Assembly (NCBI GenBank): GCA_021397835.1
Contig: JAJFZO010000049.1
Span: forward strand, 191,001 to 255,000
Direction of reading: 5' to 3'
Length of the DNA stretch: 64,000 bases
DNA from: Moringa oleifera
Lineage: Eukaryota > Streptophyta > Magnoliopsida > Brassicales > Moringaceae
Positions 23,931-36,855 of this stretch are shown here, piece after piece. The position numbers were made by a program, and so were the translations under genes. The notes under the pieces are model-generated. The model was not told the DNA's origin. It worked only from the letters and a program-made list of their open reading frames with translations, and did not search any database. Position 1 is the first letter of the stretch, and every line of letters starts with the position of its first letter.

Positions 23931-24730
23931 GGCCATCTTCAATTTTATCTACTAAATTTAACATCAATTTGATATTAATTTTTTTTAAATATTTCAACAC
24001 CAATTTTTTTAATCTATTTACACCAAATTAGTGTTATAATATTATTTTAATAATATAAATAATAATTATTAATACAAATATTTATAAATATTAATTAATT
24101 TATAAATATTTTTAAAATAATTAATATAATTTAAAATTTTAATTTATATTTATATATTTTTTAAAAATTAATATTATATAATAAATTATAATTTTTAATA
24201 ATTTCGAAATTAATAATTTATCAATTAAATTTTATAAAAATATTTTTACCGTAATTTTAACATAATTATTTTTATGAGTTACTTATATTTTTATGATAAT
24301 ATATAATTTTTTGATAGAGTAGTTTTACATATATGATTCAAATCAATATTAAAATTTTATTACATGGTACAAGACAAAATAAAATTACTAACATATTATA
24401 ATAATTAAATAAATTATTATTATTAATAATTTAAATAAAATAAAATTATATATTAAATATTAATCTCATTTTAAAGATTTTAATAAAATATTTTTAATAG
24501 TATAATTTTTTAAATAATATCATATATTTATTAAATTATTAATAAAAATATATTTAATTTAAAATTTTTAAAAAATAATTTATAAAAAAATTATTTTAAA
24601 ATTTCACCAATTTGGTGAAGTATTATAATTGCACCAAATTGAAGTGATCAATTTTTGCCGTCTCATTATAGACGATTTCACTTTGTTTTTAAAGGTAAAA
24701 TACCGTTTTACCATCTAGTTGGGGACGGCC
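23931..24730. mobile_element. Complete PIF/Harbinger (Tourist-like) MITE
   Basis: Exactly 800 bp, beginning GGCCATCTTCAA and ending TTGGGGACGGCC. The ends are inverted repeats with 9 of 12 positions identical, directly flanked by TAA (23928-23930 and 24731-24733), the TWA target duplication typical of PIF/Harbinger. The interior is very AT-rich and non-coding. It contains two near-palindromic phrases near the right end (CACCAATTTGGTGAAG and GACGATTTCAC). It lies about 0.6 kb upstream of the SMO start. Confidence 0.8.
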
Positions 24731-24936
24731 TAACTGCAGGCTTTAGCAGTATCAACTATTTAAGGGACTCAATCCCAAACTCCTCATCAGACCTCTCAGT
24801 TTTATTTCCAGCTTGTCTCAATTAACATAAAAAAAAAAAGAGTTTGATTGATCTTTGTACGAAAATGGGAAACTGGTATACTTGTTCTTTCCAAGACCAG
24901 AAATTAAGAAGTGGCTGAGAGCCGCGAGGTTAAAAC

Positions 24937-24977
<41 letters not shown>

Positions 24978-25653
24978 CTGGAAGTATATGATCAATAGAC
25001 CAGGCAAGATCAATTCCTAGCCAACCACCCCTTTCAATTTGAGAACGACACCAAACAGTGCATCCAATGAGGAGGATAATAGGGTCCAATGATGATATCT
25101 CCAATCAATTCAGAACACCTACTATCAGACCATCGTACACTGAAATCAAGAGGACACGTCAAAATAACTAGGTAGGGTCGCTTTACCTGTCTTCAAGACA
25201 AAAAGGTTGCTTTGATGACAGATACCCCAATTTGTGAGGCTGCAAGCGAAAGATTTGATATCAGAAAACTGGCTTACTAACACTTCCATTCTCAGAATCT
25301 CAGGCAACTCTCTAGCCTTTTCTTTGCCAATGTAGGAGACAGTCTTCAGCCCTGAAGTCATCTGCTGCACAAGTTTTCAATTAAAAAACACCAATTTCTC
25401 CACATGATCAAGCATTGTACAGATAAAATCACACTTCGATTGATCCCCCTTCTATCTAAATCACACTTTGAATGAGCACTTTCGTATCTGAATCAGTCCT
25501 CATCGCCTTTATGAGAAAATGAAAAAAATAAAAGTAAAACAGACAACATATTGGTATATTCTATAAATTACAGTCTGTTCACTTGAAATACAACACAGAA
25601 GCAGTACCAGATTTAGCTAGTGTTTCCCTATCTGTTTGAATGATATGACAGTA
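24731..25653. other. Intergenic region with long (GA)n
   Basis: Holds an 18-unit GA run at about 24940-24975. A 74-codon minus-strand frame at 25146-25370 shows no family resemblance and lies behind the GST zeta stop codon. The rest is probably the GST 3' untranslated region and its flank. Confidence 0.6.
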
Positions 25654-28600
25654 TTATACAGACTGTTCAGTAGAAATAAATAAGGAAGCAGATAGAGTAC
25701 TGGCATCAGGTTGTCTATCTGGTGATGAGGCTTGAAATTCTGGTAATAATTTATATGATTCGTATATCCTAAATAGAGTAGGGAACTTAGCCTGCACAAA
25801 TAATTATAAAAGATGTTAATCTCATGCGACGACGGAGTTAAAATAAACCACATATATTCTGCATTTTTAATGTTGTACACTGGTGTGAAACTAACCCTTT
25901 GCTATCATACTGGACCAGATCACAAATATGACCACTGACAGGATACTGAAATATGATGAATCTAAATTAACAAAATCATGACTTAAATAACAAAAAACAT
26001 GCAAAGGATCAGTATGTTACCATGTTAATATTGAACCTTATAGTAGCGATTGCAATCTGTGGAGCCAAAAAGACATCAGCCTACAAGTGACAACCTCAAA
26101 ATGATTAGAAGAATACGACTTTCTCTCCACTAACTCTTTCTTGAACAACAAATCTAATTGATGCAAACAATATATGTTATAAAGAAGACAAGAAAGTACG
26201 CAGTTAAGATCATACAGTATAAAGCAATGAAAAAACAATTATGAATAGACAGACCAAACATGAAAGGAAATAACATATGTTAGGGAAGGGTTGGGGCACA
26301 TATAACATGAGAAAGAGAGAGAGAGAGAGAGAGACATAGCTATATGCTTGCTTCTTTAAACCACGACATTATCAAAGTGAGTTGCTTTGATCAATTATAT
26401 AAAGTTTTCAATAGAAAGGCACACTAATGTTTTACACACTCTAGCAGATAAGAAAACGTCCACAGAAATTGTATTAGTCTAACTCTAAAAGGGATAATAC
26501 TATTAAGTTGTCTGAAGAGACCATGTATACTTCTTCTCCAGTGGCATGTCTGCCAGCAAAATCTTTCAGCATCTTTTCAAGAGCTGTACAACAGAGTTGT
26601 ACACAAAGTCATAAAAGTAGCCATAAGAGACCATCCTTAACATGAAGGCTGAGAAAGAAGCATGAATACTTACCCAGAAAACCTTTTTCTATATTAGACT
26701 GAGCCCATAATAGGCACTCTTCAGGACCCACTTTTTCCTCAATTTGTTTCTGTTAAATAAAGAAGAAGTAAAAACTCAACAAAGGCATGAAATATACTAT
26801 CATTACAATATGAACAGAGCATACCAGCAGAGATAGCATATGAAGTGGCTGTATGCAAGAGCTGACAGTGCTGGAAGCCTGCAGCAATATATACTGATTA
26901 CTTTAGTGCCACTACCACATAAACAATAGTGACAAAGGTAGAAACTTGAGTGAACCAGAATAAAGCTGTGCCCTTCTCATTACAAAACAAATAAGATATG
27001 TGATTCATTGAATCACGAAATATGTTCGTATGTAGTATGGTCCTAAATGAAAGAGGACCATCTAAGATAATCCGCAAGCTTCAGAATTGGATGGCTCTGA
27101 TGGTTCCAATTCAATGGATTTTGCAATCTATGAACCTGGATGGGAGGCTCTTAAATTTGCAGTCTTCAACATACCAGATATCATAACAACTTTACTCAAC
27201 TCATGATAAAGGTTTTTAATATATATATTCGGTTTGATCATCTTTTTCTAATGAGTTTAGAGGCATGCTGCAACAAAACAGTGTGTATTTTTTTTAATAG
27301 AAGAACAATCAGCGAGTTCTAAATACTCAGCCTTAATGAAACAAACGCCACTAACACAGTAAAGAACTCAAACTGAAACAGCGAAAAACTAAATGGGTTA
27401 CCTGAAGATTTAGTGATCTTCTTTGTGGATCAGTTGGCAACAGAGGTCTTTCTGGGTACTTTTCTTCTAGATACTAAACAAGAATACGAATAATAACATA
27501 AGCTCACACATCCAAATTATGGATACTTTGACTTCTTTAGGCAGGTAATGTGCAGTTGTAAGAGTAGAAATTACTACGTACTTTCTCATTTTCTATTTAT
27601 AGTAGTTTTCCATTTTTATATTTTTTTGTAATTGTCCCAGATTTGTTAGGATTCCAGATTGCAGGGGTTTGATTACCCTCCCAGAACAGGAAACTACGTC
27701 ATACATATATCAGTTTATGCATTGAGAAACAAGACAAGACATATGCTCAGCCATCCTTACATCACAGACCAGACATCAGCAAAGAAGTGAAACCTAGCAG
27801 GGAGGGTAATCAAAAGATATATGATGAGGAAGCAGACTTCTGGATCAAAAGCATTATAGCAGAAAGCTGACTCCAAAATTTAGCCTATGATAAAACAAAT
27901 ATTTAATGTACTCCCAACAATTCATGAGTCTGCGGTTACTTATCACAAACATAAGTTCTGCAACAAGTTTTCTAATAAAGAATAACTACCAGCAAGATTG
28001 CATAGGAATCTGAGACCACCACATCACCATCAATTAACACAGGAACATAGTGAAGAGGATTTAACTTCGCAAATTCTGCAGCTCACACAAAACTTCAGTT
28101 ATTCCTTCATGTGTTCTTATTTGTGCCAAACAAACAACAAATGCAAATCAAATCTCATTCTTCTTTTCTGTTTCCATGTACAGACAAATATACACTGCAT
28201 GTTTCCAACTTTTAAGCTGACCTGTACTAAAATGCTCTCCTTTTGCAAGGTTCACCGCTCTGTACTCGTAGGAAAGCCCTAAATGGATCAGATTCAGTTA
28301 ACTTTTAGCCAAAATAATTCAATGTTACCAGGAAGAAAACAGAAAGAAAATCTGAAATTCCATCAGAACTTGACAGCTATTTGGTCAAAATGCAGAAGCC
28401 AATCATGAATGAAGAAAAGCAGAAGTTTAGCCGAAGTCACACAGTGGTCAACAAAGGTTAAATCATGCTGTATTCTAAGTCTTGCTAGTTTGGTCAATGA
28501 TATCTGCAAGTTGTGATTCATAATGGTTTTCTAGCCTCTTGTTGCTTTAAGTAAGTAAGCTGCTTATAATCATAAGAAAAATGTGAATCAAGACGAGGAA

Positions 28601-28961
28601 GATGATCAACCCTTCAGGTGCAAAGCAAAGCGAACACGCCACGAACAGGAGCTCTGCCAGTATGAATACAGCACAAGCTTTGAAGCTGAGTCCACAACGC
28701 CTTTCCGCTACAAATCCAAAACCAAAAAATTGGGAAAGCTAAATATTGCCTATAAAAGGATCAGTCTCTGATGAAGAAAAATAACAACACCTTTTGCTTC
28801 AAGAACCGGTAAAAGTGATCTCAAAACTGCTCCACAAAATTATGCCCTTTCTGCCTTTAGTGCATGAATTGAGTTGATACAGATAGATAAGTGGAGACGA
28901 GATTCTTCGATTGAAAACATAAATGAGGAGAAGAGAGCAGTACCTTGTTGTTGGTGCTCAT
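25654..28961 (-). CDS. GSTZ1: Glutathione S-transferase zeta class / maleylacetoacetate isomerase
   Basis: Cytosolic enzyme that isomerises maleylacetoacetate to fumarylacetoacetate in tyrosine breakdown. Ten exons: 28961-28944, 28707-28611, 28278-28222, 28075-27990, 27473-27402, 26878-26825, 26749-26674, 26583-26522, 26080-26021, 25791-25654 (239 residues). The zeta active-site signature SSCSWRVR is at residues 25-32 and follows KLVLYSYW. Other family strings are [49 protein letters not shown] and [18 protein letters not shown]. The C terminus runs about 15 residues past RQPDA, a modest extension. The decoy frame near 25900 (YPVSGHIC) is intron; the true last exon starts at 25791. The start in a six-codon first exon is the weakest point. 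Confidence 0.92.
26309..26334. repeat. (GA)n microsatellite in GSTZ intron
   Basis: About twelve GA units in the intron between exons 26583-26522 and 26080-26021 of the zeta GST gene. Confidence 0.9.
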
Positions 28962-29634
28962 GATGAATAGTTCCCGGCCCAGTGAAAAGCTGTGCTGGAG
29001 AGCGCACTGGCCGGTAGTTCTGCCTAAGGCGAAGTCGTGCTTTCGTTGACTTGACGCTCTAGGTCAATCTTATTACCAAGTTGGCACGTGCCTTCGCCAC
29101 ATCACAAATGATTTTCCAACCTTTTTTTTTTTTCTCCCTCACAAGGAGGTTGCCGTTTTGCCGCGACAGATCCAAATCATGATTTAAATTTTTAAGTGAC
29201 TTAAATAATAAACCCAAGAGCCACTCGACTGTGACCCAGGGTCAAGGGAGACCGGATTTTACGGTGAAAATGGGAAAATACAATCCTCCTCTATAGTGCA
29301 CAAAATTGGGCCAGGCTCAGGCACGCAATTGCAAGGGTCATTCTTCTTTCTTTTCAGAAATCTGTTCAAATGCAGGTATCGAAGTGCACCCATTTTGATC
29401 AAACACAAGAATCCAAGGAAATAATGCTTCACTGCAAAGATACAGGATGACTTCCATTGATCTTCAACAAAAGAAATATAAGGCTTTACCAGCGAAGCAA
29501 AGCCAAAAATCCCCAATTTCTGTCCAGTTGGGATCCCTTTTACACTGCACATATATAATCAAAAAGATTTTACATTTAGCACCTACAAAATGAGAACAAA
29601 ATATTCAAAATCATTTATGAGGTAGCACTAGTCC
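28962..29634. other. Spacer between KU80 3' end and GSTZ start
   Basis: About 670 bases for the KU80 3' untranslated region and the GSTZ promoter, both genes running on the minus strand. A 97-codon minus-strand frame (29552-29259) starts 83 bases after the KU80 stop and resembles nothing I know; I treat it as 3' UTR. Confidence 0.6.
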
Positions 29635-30826
29635 TCAGTCCTCAAGCTTTGGCTCGGGTTTAACTGGGAAGCTTTTAGCTTCATCATCTGCAACATCACT
29701 GCTCAGGGAAACAAAACATGAATACATAAAGTTAATGAGAGCAAGTCAGGGATGTGAATTGCTTGAAAAGCAGAGCAAAAAGGAGAAAACAATAAGAAGA
29801 TACTTAAGAAAGTGAAACCTGTCTACAGATTCTGACTTGGAGATCAATGTGAGTTTTCTCGATGCAAGAAATTCATAGAAAGTGGTATGTTTTTTCTCCA
29901 GGCAAAGTTGGTGAAGATGGCGCAAGAAATCATTGAACTGCCTCGGTTCCTGGCACATAAAGATTTCCACAGAGTTAACTAATTACTTTCCCTCATGCTG
30001 CAAGTCAGAGGAACCCTGGCAGATTTCCAATGCTCTACAGAGTTGACGAAGTAAATTTCCAACTTGAATCAATATATTTACTTCTCTTTTCCAAATCCAT
30101 AAGCGACAGGAAGCTTTGATCAAGTAGTAAATTCGTATGTTTACACATGTAAGCTCTTGCATGAAACTCGTACTATACAATTGCCTATCTTACTCATAGT
30201 CTGTCAGTTAGACTAGGAAACTAAACTTCCATTAATCAAAGATTAGCACCATGGAACAAAGAGGCATGCATCCAGAATATGACAATAAGCATTGCAGGGA
30301 ATAAACTTCAGAATAAATTAGTCTCGAAAAACTGGATCTGGCTCTCAACAAAAACACTGCAAATTTTGATTTAAAAAAAAAAAAAAAACAAATGCACTGG
30401 ATGTTGCTAGATACTGGTGGCAGAGCATTACACCAGTAGATGACCAATACAGTATTAATCAACCACCACTTGACACAGTAACAACTTATGAGACAAATTG
30501 GTCTGTTAGTATCCAGGATAATGTCAGGGGCTTAAAAGATGAAAGATTATTAGAACCTTCAAGCAACAGGAGAGATTCATGCAAAGAGTGTGAAACAAGC
30601 GTCAAGGATTTTACTAAAATATTCCAAAATGGCAATAATCGATATTAAGGAATCACAACTAGTATGTCAAAGGTGAACAACATTAATCTCTTAGTTCAAT
30701 TGCAAATACACACTTGAACATCCCAAAGGAAAGCATGCCAATTATTCACACTTAAGTGCAACCAAAAAAAAAAAAAAAACAAATGGAAGATTATAAAGGC
30801 CACAGGATTCCATATTGAAGCATACA

Positions 30827-30868
<42 letters not shown>

Positions 30869-33800
30869 CACCTGTTCAAGGATGCAACCCTTGCGAAGGG
30901 CACTTAAACACTCCATAGCTTTATGAAAATGACTCTCTTCATGGGAGTCCACTAGGTTAACTATTTTATCTTTCATATCCTTAATCGCTTTAACAACCCA
31001 ATCTGGGCTATCTCTTCGAGACATCATGGCTTCAAAATCTTGAATAGGCGTCACATCCCCAATGTTTTCAATCTTAACCAAAGATTTCTTTCCAATGGAA
31101 TTGACAGCATCAGATAATGCACGTTCATAACCATCTTCCTCATCTGAGCCTGATGGTTTCTCTTGTGATATCCGCCTAATTTTCTTCAGCTGCAAGGCAC
31201 ATCATATGAGTACTCTGGTGCATATGATAAAACTGGAAGCACAACAAAATTGCTTTTGTTTAAAGTTACTCCATAATTGACCTTTGGATTCTCCTTGAGT
31301 TCAAAGCATTTACAAAATTCATCAATCATGGACTTGTTTTTGGAAAGAACTTCTGGATCTGGTTCAGTAATCCTCTTGAGAGTTTCATCAAGTGGAGGTA
31401 CAGTGGCATCTGGATGCCTGGACTTCAACTCAAGATAACGATAAAAACGCTGATAAAACGTAACATCTTCCATCAGTTGCAGTCAGAAAACTTCAAAAGA
31501 CCATTGACTAGTGATTAAACTCTTGTCAGTCATTCCTCAAGAAAAGCTTGCAATTTCTTTCACAGAATGCAAAATCCATCCAGCCTTTGATAGATATATA
31601 TGAAGTATCTCTGATATTCAATTCAACAAGAATACAAAGTAATACACAGTGAAATGTATGGAAGGGAGGGGAACAAGGCACCTAGCAAGGATTCATGTCA
31701 CCACACACCAAATATATGATATGGAGGGCATGCTGCAAGCATACCTACAACTCAAATCACAATCATAATTCATGCATTTATAATTTTTTAATTTAAAGAA
31801 TAAATATGTTCAAAAACTAATAAAGCCAAGACCACAAATGCACTGCACTCATGACTAAGTCAAAATAGGGTACTTTAGCTCCTTTTGCACAAACCACAAG
31901 AGTGGATCACATCACAAAGGATGAAGTGTGTCAATTGAATGTTGCACCGATATGTTAAACGAAAAAATACTGTCAACCTGTTTGGTCTATTGTTTAGGTA
32001 AGTTTCAAAAGCAAGAATGCTTGGTACTAAGAATAGAATTGAAAGGTAAGAATTCCTTTGTTAACACATGGGTCAGTTTAGGAGAATGTTAGTGAGGTAA
32101 GAAAAATCAGAATACAATGCAATAGACAAATACCGTTTATTCATGCATGTATCTCTTGCAGATATACAGAAGACAGAACTGGGCAAGATCCAAATGAATC
32201 ACACCAGAGTACATATAATCACATTCTTCAGAAGAATGTAACTTAAATGCAAGAGTACCAAATGAAAGAGGAGGTTCAGTAAGATGTTTGTATTATCAGT
32301 ACACTGCATTAAGATTACTCTTTGAACTCAACGATAGTTCAAGTACTTCTGATTTGACAAGGACCCCTACATTCTATTCAATAGGTACGTACTATTTTTG
32401 CTCTTTTTGCCATGTGAAGCACCAAAAGATGTATTTCTGGTCATTCATGCGCAACATTTCACTCTCTAGCTAAGCCAATTCTGTATGTCCATGACCATTA
32501 TTTGATTCCTCATTGTACAAGCTTTGCATATTATACCAAACTGCAGGAAAAATAAAAGTGAATGAAAATGGCTACGAGCATGCAAAACATATGACTACAC
32601 TTGGAGAACCCAGTACTCAGACTTGCAAAACTAGATATCAAACAAAGTTGTGTTACTCTTTGGCATTTTACCGTAGGTACAAATAACAATGTGCATCTCA
32701 CGCCCAAAATAGATATTTGAAGAAGAAACCAAACAATAGAATCTGATTGAAGAATGGACATACAAAATTAACATTTCCTAAGAAGAACCATAATGAACTG
32801 GCAGAGTAAACAAAGAATAACGGCATAACAAATTACCTCTAAAACAGGATTTGGCATAAAATCAGGCTGTAAGGCTTCCTCTTTGCCAGATGGTGCAAGG
32901 TCAAGCATCGTTACCAACTTATCTGCTGCTTCTTGTTGTTGTTCGTTAGGCTGCAATGATTGAGAAATATTGCTAAACGAGGGAAACTGAAATTCTCGAA
33001 CATCTTCCGTGAAAGGAAGCACGTTGAAGTAAAAGGAATCAGGCTACAAAAAGCAAAACCAGAATAACTTAAACTTTCAGTAAGGATATTGAAACAAAGA
33101 ATTGAAACTTCGCCTACCAAAAATTAAGATTGCTAAGGAAAATGCAACAAACTGCATGCCGAAACCTACAATGTTATCTCTTTCAGATATATTCGGTGTC
33201 AACACTCCCACAACCACACTCCCTTGTCCTTGTCTCCATACACAGCGCAGAATAGCAACTTTATTCATTTCCTTCATTGCCCTTGCAATAGAAGAGACAG
33301 CAAGAATAGCCCCTGTATTGCCCGGTTCAGCAATAAAGATGTATACATCTTTCATGTAATAGTGCCTTGGATTAAAATAAAAGAACAAAGCATCAATTAA
33401 AGTTACCATTCTTAATAAATCCAAAACCATTCATACCGTACTGAAAGCTTATATATTTTACCGCATTACGTTTGAAGCATCAGTAAATCCCAGAAGCTTT
33501 ACACTCTTTTCTGGTTTGAACTTAACCGCATCCCATTGAGCTGATGATACAGGAACGACTTGAGGTCCATAACGATATCCTTTAATCCTTTGTTCTGAGG
33601 GTACAACTTTGCTAGGATTTTCAACACTCTTGTACTCATAATCTACTTTAACTTCATGTGAAGCATATTTATCAGTTGGAGGTGCTCTATCAGAATACTT
33701 CTTCAGGGTGGGAAACTTCTCGTCAGATGTTTTCTTGTAAACCCATATCTAAATTTTCATAAAGCTGGCAATGAGAAACATTTCAATAGCTATACTACAA

Positions 33801-36267
33801 ACGCAACAAGAAAACTAGAATGCAAAAACTTGCAAGAGCCCAACGTGACTTAGAAAACCTCTACAAGAATACGAGGGACACATTTAGGCAGAAAACACTT
33901 ATAAACAAAAGAAAAAGGATGAAACAAAACTCTCCATATGCAGAAAATAGTAGTACCATGCAATATTGACAATAAAGAAAAAACAATAATGCCCTTTTCC
34001 CAATAACTAGAGATGTAGCAAACTGAAACCTTACCTTGATCTTCAGTTTTGGGCTAAGTTCAAGGTCACCCCTAAATATTGTAACCGGAGATATGTTTCT
34101 GGTTCTAAGCGCACCAAACAATGACAAGGCACTTTCAACATACACCGTCTTCGCACGCGTTTTTTTTGAAAATAAATTCAACAAAAGATCATTCTCATCG
34201 ATTGTTTCCTTGTTAGCATCCCCAGGTAATCGTTCTCTCACAACAATACTTTCCATTCTTACACCATCTGTAGTCATTTTTGCAGAAATGATACCTACTT
34301 GATCTTCCTTTGTCCCTTCAGATGGATCTTTAGTAGGGCATAGTGCACTTGTTATGAGACAGAGACGTTTCTTCCCTTTGTTCGTTTCTCCATATTTCTT
34401 TATCAGCATATCCATCCCAACAACAACAGCATCAAGAACTAGCAAAGTTAAGGTGAGAAAAATGCAAAAACGAGCAATGCTTTAACAAGTGAATGCCAGT
34501 GAAGTGACGATTAATCAGAATATAAATGATTGTTTGGTCAAAACTTATTATTGTAGTATTAATCAAGTAACAACAGTGAATGAAAATTGCTAAAAACTAG
34601 TCAAATTGATAACAAAGAGAAAATATAAGATGAGGTCTTCTCCAATGGAAAAATTAAACATCACGAAACAAAATAATTACAATACAAGAGAGGATTTACA
34701 CATTAGTTGACCAGATAGATTAAAGTTGTTCATTTATGCAAACAAGGATTGCATTATTAAGTTTGCGTACTTTACTCCATAAAGTGGCCACCGTAATTTA
34801 AGTAGGAGACATCATCTTTAGCATATAGATGACAGCTTGCAGCATGCCATGAAAAGAACTACAGATTAAAAGAATGATGCATTATGTAGAGCTTAAACCT
34901 GAAATTGATCTAGTGTGTCACAGGATACAATCACCGTTAACAGTTCCTCGAGGAAGATGTTGCAAAGCTTCAACAAGATCTCCATCAACAACTTTGATAT
35001 TTCTTAAAACCACAATATTATCATATCCACCCACTTCCCCCGTAAGCTCATTGTTAGTCTCTGAAGATTGCAAGAGAGAATTTTAGAATAGAAAGTGTCA
35101 AGATAAATGCCCCAGCAGTATTTGGAAAGTAGGAAACTGTTTCACCTTAAAATGGCATGGAAAAATGGATAATCAGCAGACTTGGAAATATTTTAGGCAA
35201 CATTGGAAAGCAATACCTTTGCTATTAGCAAATTCAATAGACAAGCACTATAGTAATTGGGAGGGAGAGATAATGAGCTGGGGAGGGGGGAGGTGGTGAG
35301 GGAGAGGTGTTGTCCTACATTACAAGCAGTAATCCATTAAATTGGTACCTTGAGTTCCAAATACAACAACTCCAACTTCATCATATTTGCTGTAAATTAG
35401 CTGCATGTATAGAATGAATCAATTAGAACAATCTCCAGCAGGCATTACTCCAAAAGCTACTTTTTGATTCTGCCTTCTACTTAACATAAAGAACAAGCTG
35501 ATGTGTTAGCTTTAAGACTCCAGCCCCTCTCCCAAAAGAATAATATACCATCATCTAAGACAAGGGAAAGAGTATGACAATAGAGAAAAAAGATTAAAAA
35601 AAAAAAAAAAACCCAATCAGTGATACCTTTTTCTCGATCAGCATGGAGCAGACCTTTTCAAGGTCTGGAAGAATACTGTGTGTAGAAGGACCAACATCAA
35701 GCAATAGAACCAAAGCTTCCTGTTTTCAAGCACGCATAGACAATTCATAAGTAAAACAAATTAATGTTATGAACTCTTCATATAAATAGAAAGAAAACTG
35801 ATCATTTGGCCTCTTCTGCCCAGGTTTGTATAATATGCATTGCCAAAGCAGTGCTTACCACTATCTTCAGGAAAGCACAAAGGAAAGTCTTAAACCCAAA
35901 AAAAAAAAAAAAAAACACAAAACCCTAGTTGTTTTGAACTGTCATGCCTCGGATAAAAACCACCTTAATAGTGCCAGCTTTTTCTATTCTTAGGAATCTT
36001 TCCGAAATGAGAATATAATCATCTTTAGGTTATAATCTATCAAAGCATTAGCATTAAAACTCCAGAACCCTAGATGAAGAACGACAAGTGTTGGACCGTT
36101 TACAACGAAACAGCATTAGATTATGATAAGGGAAAAAAAATAACGAGAGCCTAGAAGCAGAGAGTAAGATATCGACTCTTGAAATCCCAAGAGAAAGGAA
36201 AGAAGAGAAAAAGAGAAGGAAATGCTTTAAGAAGTTAGAGAGTCACAGTTACCCTGTTTCGAGCCAT
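29635..36267 (-). CDS. KU80: KU80, Ku heterodimer 80-kDa subunit
   Basis: Partner of KU70 in the ring that binds DNA ends for non-homologous end joining and telomere protection; nuclear. Twelve exons: 36267-36253, 35719-35627, 35400-35349, 35060-34929, 34438-34035, 33748-33462, 33365-33170, 33043-32837, 31449-31282, 31189-30872, 29949-29819, 29698-29635 (688 residues; Arabidopsis about 680). The N-terminal vWA-like domain starts EALVLLLDVGPST. The beta-barrel region carries AILRCVWRQGQGSVVVGVLT and PDSFYFNVLPFTEDVREFQF. The arm reads RFYRYLELKSRHPDA. The C-terminal helical domain (about residues 540-665) contains EKKHTTFYEFLASRKLTLIS, and the tail is acidic. The start is an ATG in a 5-codon first exon (MARNR), as expected for the family. 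It shares a 588-bp bidirectional promoter with the DUF1499 gene. Confidence 0.96.
30830..30867. repeat. (GA)n microsatellite at KU80 donor site
   Basis: Eighteen to nineteen GA units beginning about 5 bases inside the intron that follows KU80 exon 31189-30872. On the transcript this is a CU-rich tract next to the 5' splice site. Confidence 0.9.
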
Positions 36268-36795
36268 GGAGAGAGACAGAGAGACAGAGAGCTTGCAGCA
36301 GAAGCTGGGAATGGAACGGCAACAGCGGGGCCTTGACTTATTGCTTTCAAAATAATTTGACTCTGCTGAAATCGTCTTTCTTCTTCCCGCTAAGGTGTTT
36401 GCCGTTTCTCCACTCTCAGGAGAAAAGAAAAAAAGAACTTTTTTCCTTTTTTCAAAAAAATTCCGAACGACATCGTGTTTAGTGTCTCTGAAAGTTAAAC
36501 GGCCGACTGAAATGCAGAGGCATCAAAATAATGGGTGTGAAACTGTAACATCACAGAACCTAATCAAAGGCTTCTAATAAAGTAATTTTCTTCTAAATCT
36601 GAATACAAACTCATAATAGTTAAGAATAAAATCATAACCAGACCTATGGACTCGTGTAGCACGTTTATTTCATTGTTAATTATGGTTGGTTTTGGACGGA
36701 GAAAGAAACGAAAACAGGGGCAAGCTCGCCGACTATTGGGCCGGTGGGGCTCCTAGATAAGCCCATAAAGGCTCAAGGTTGCTGGGACAGGGGGA

Positions 36796-36834
<39 letters not shown>

Positions 36835-36855
36835 GAGCACTTTGAGCTCCTCACA
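36268..36855. promoter_or_regulatory. Bidirectional promoter region, KU80 (-) / DUF1499 (+)
   Basis: The two start codons point away from each other across 588 bp. The right half has TTGGGCCGG (about 36738) and AAGCCCAT (about 36759), TCP site-II-like elements typical of housekeeping genes, then a (GA)n run at 36800-36832 in the probable DUF1499 leader. No TATA box is obvious. Confidence 0.5.

Noticed and set aside
25881..25951. Apparent GSTZ exon reading [17 protein letters not shown]
   Set aside because: It fits the acceptor but not the family; the real next exon at 25791 reads [14 protein letters not shown] and keeps phase.
29259..29552. 97-codon minus-strand frame behind KU80
   Set aside because: It starts 83 bases after the KU80 stop, probably in the 3' UTR, and matches no family.
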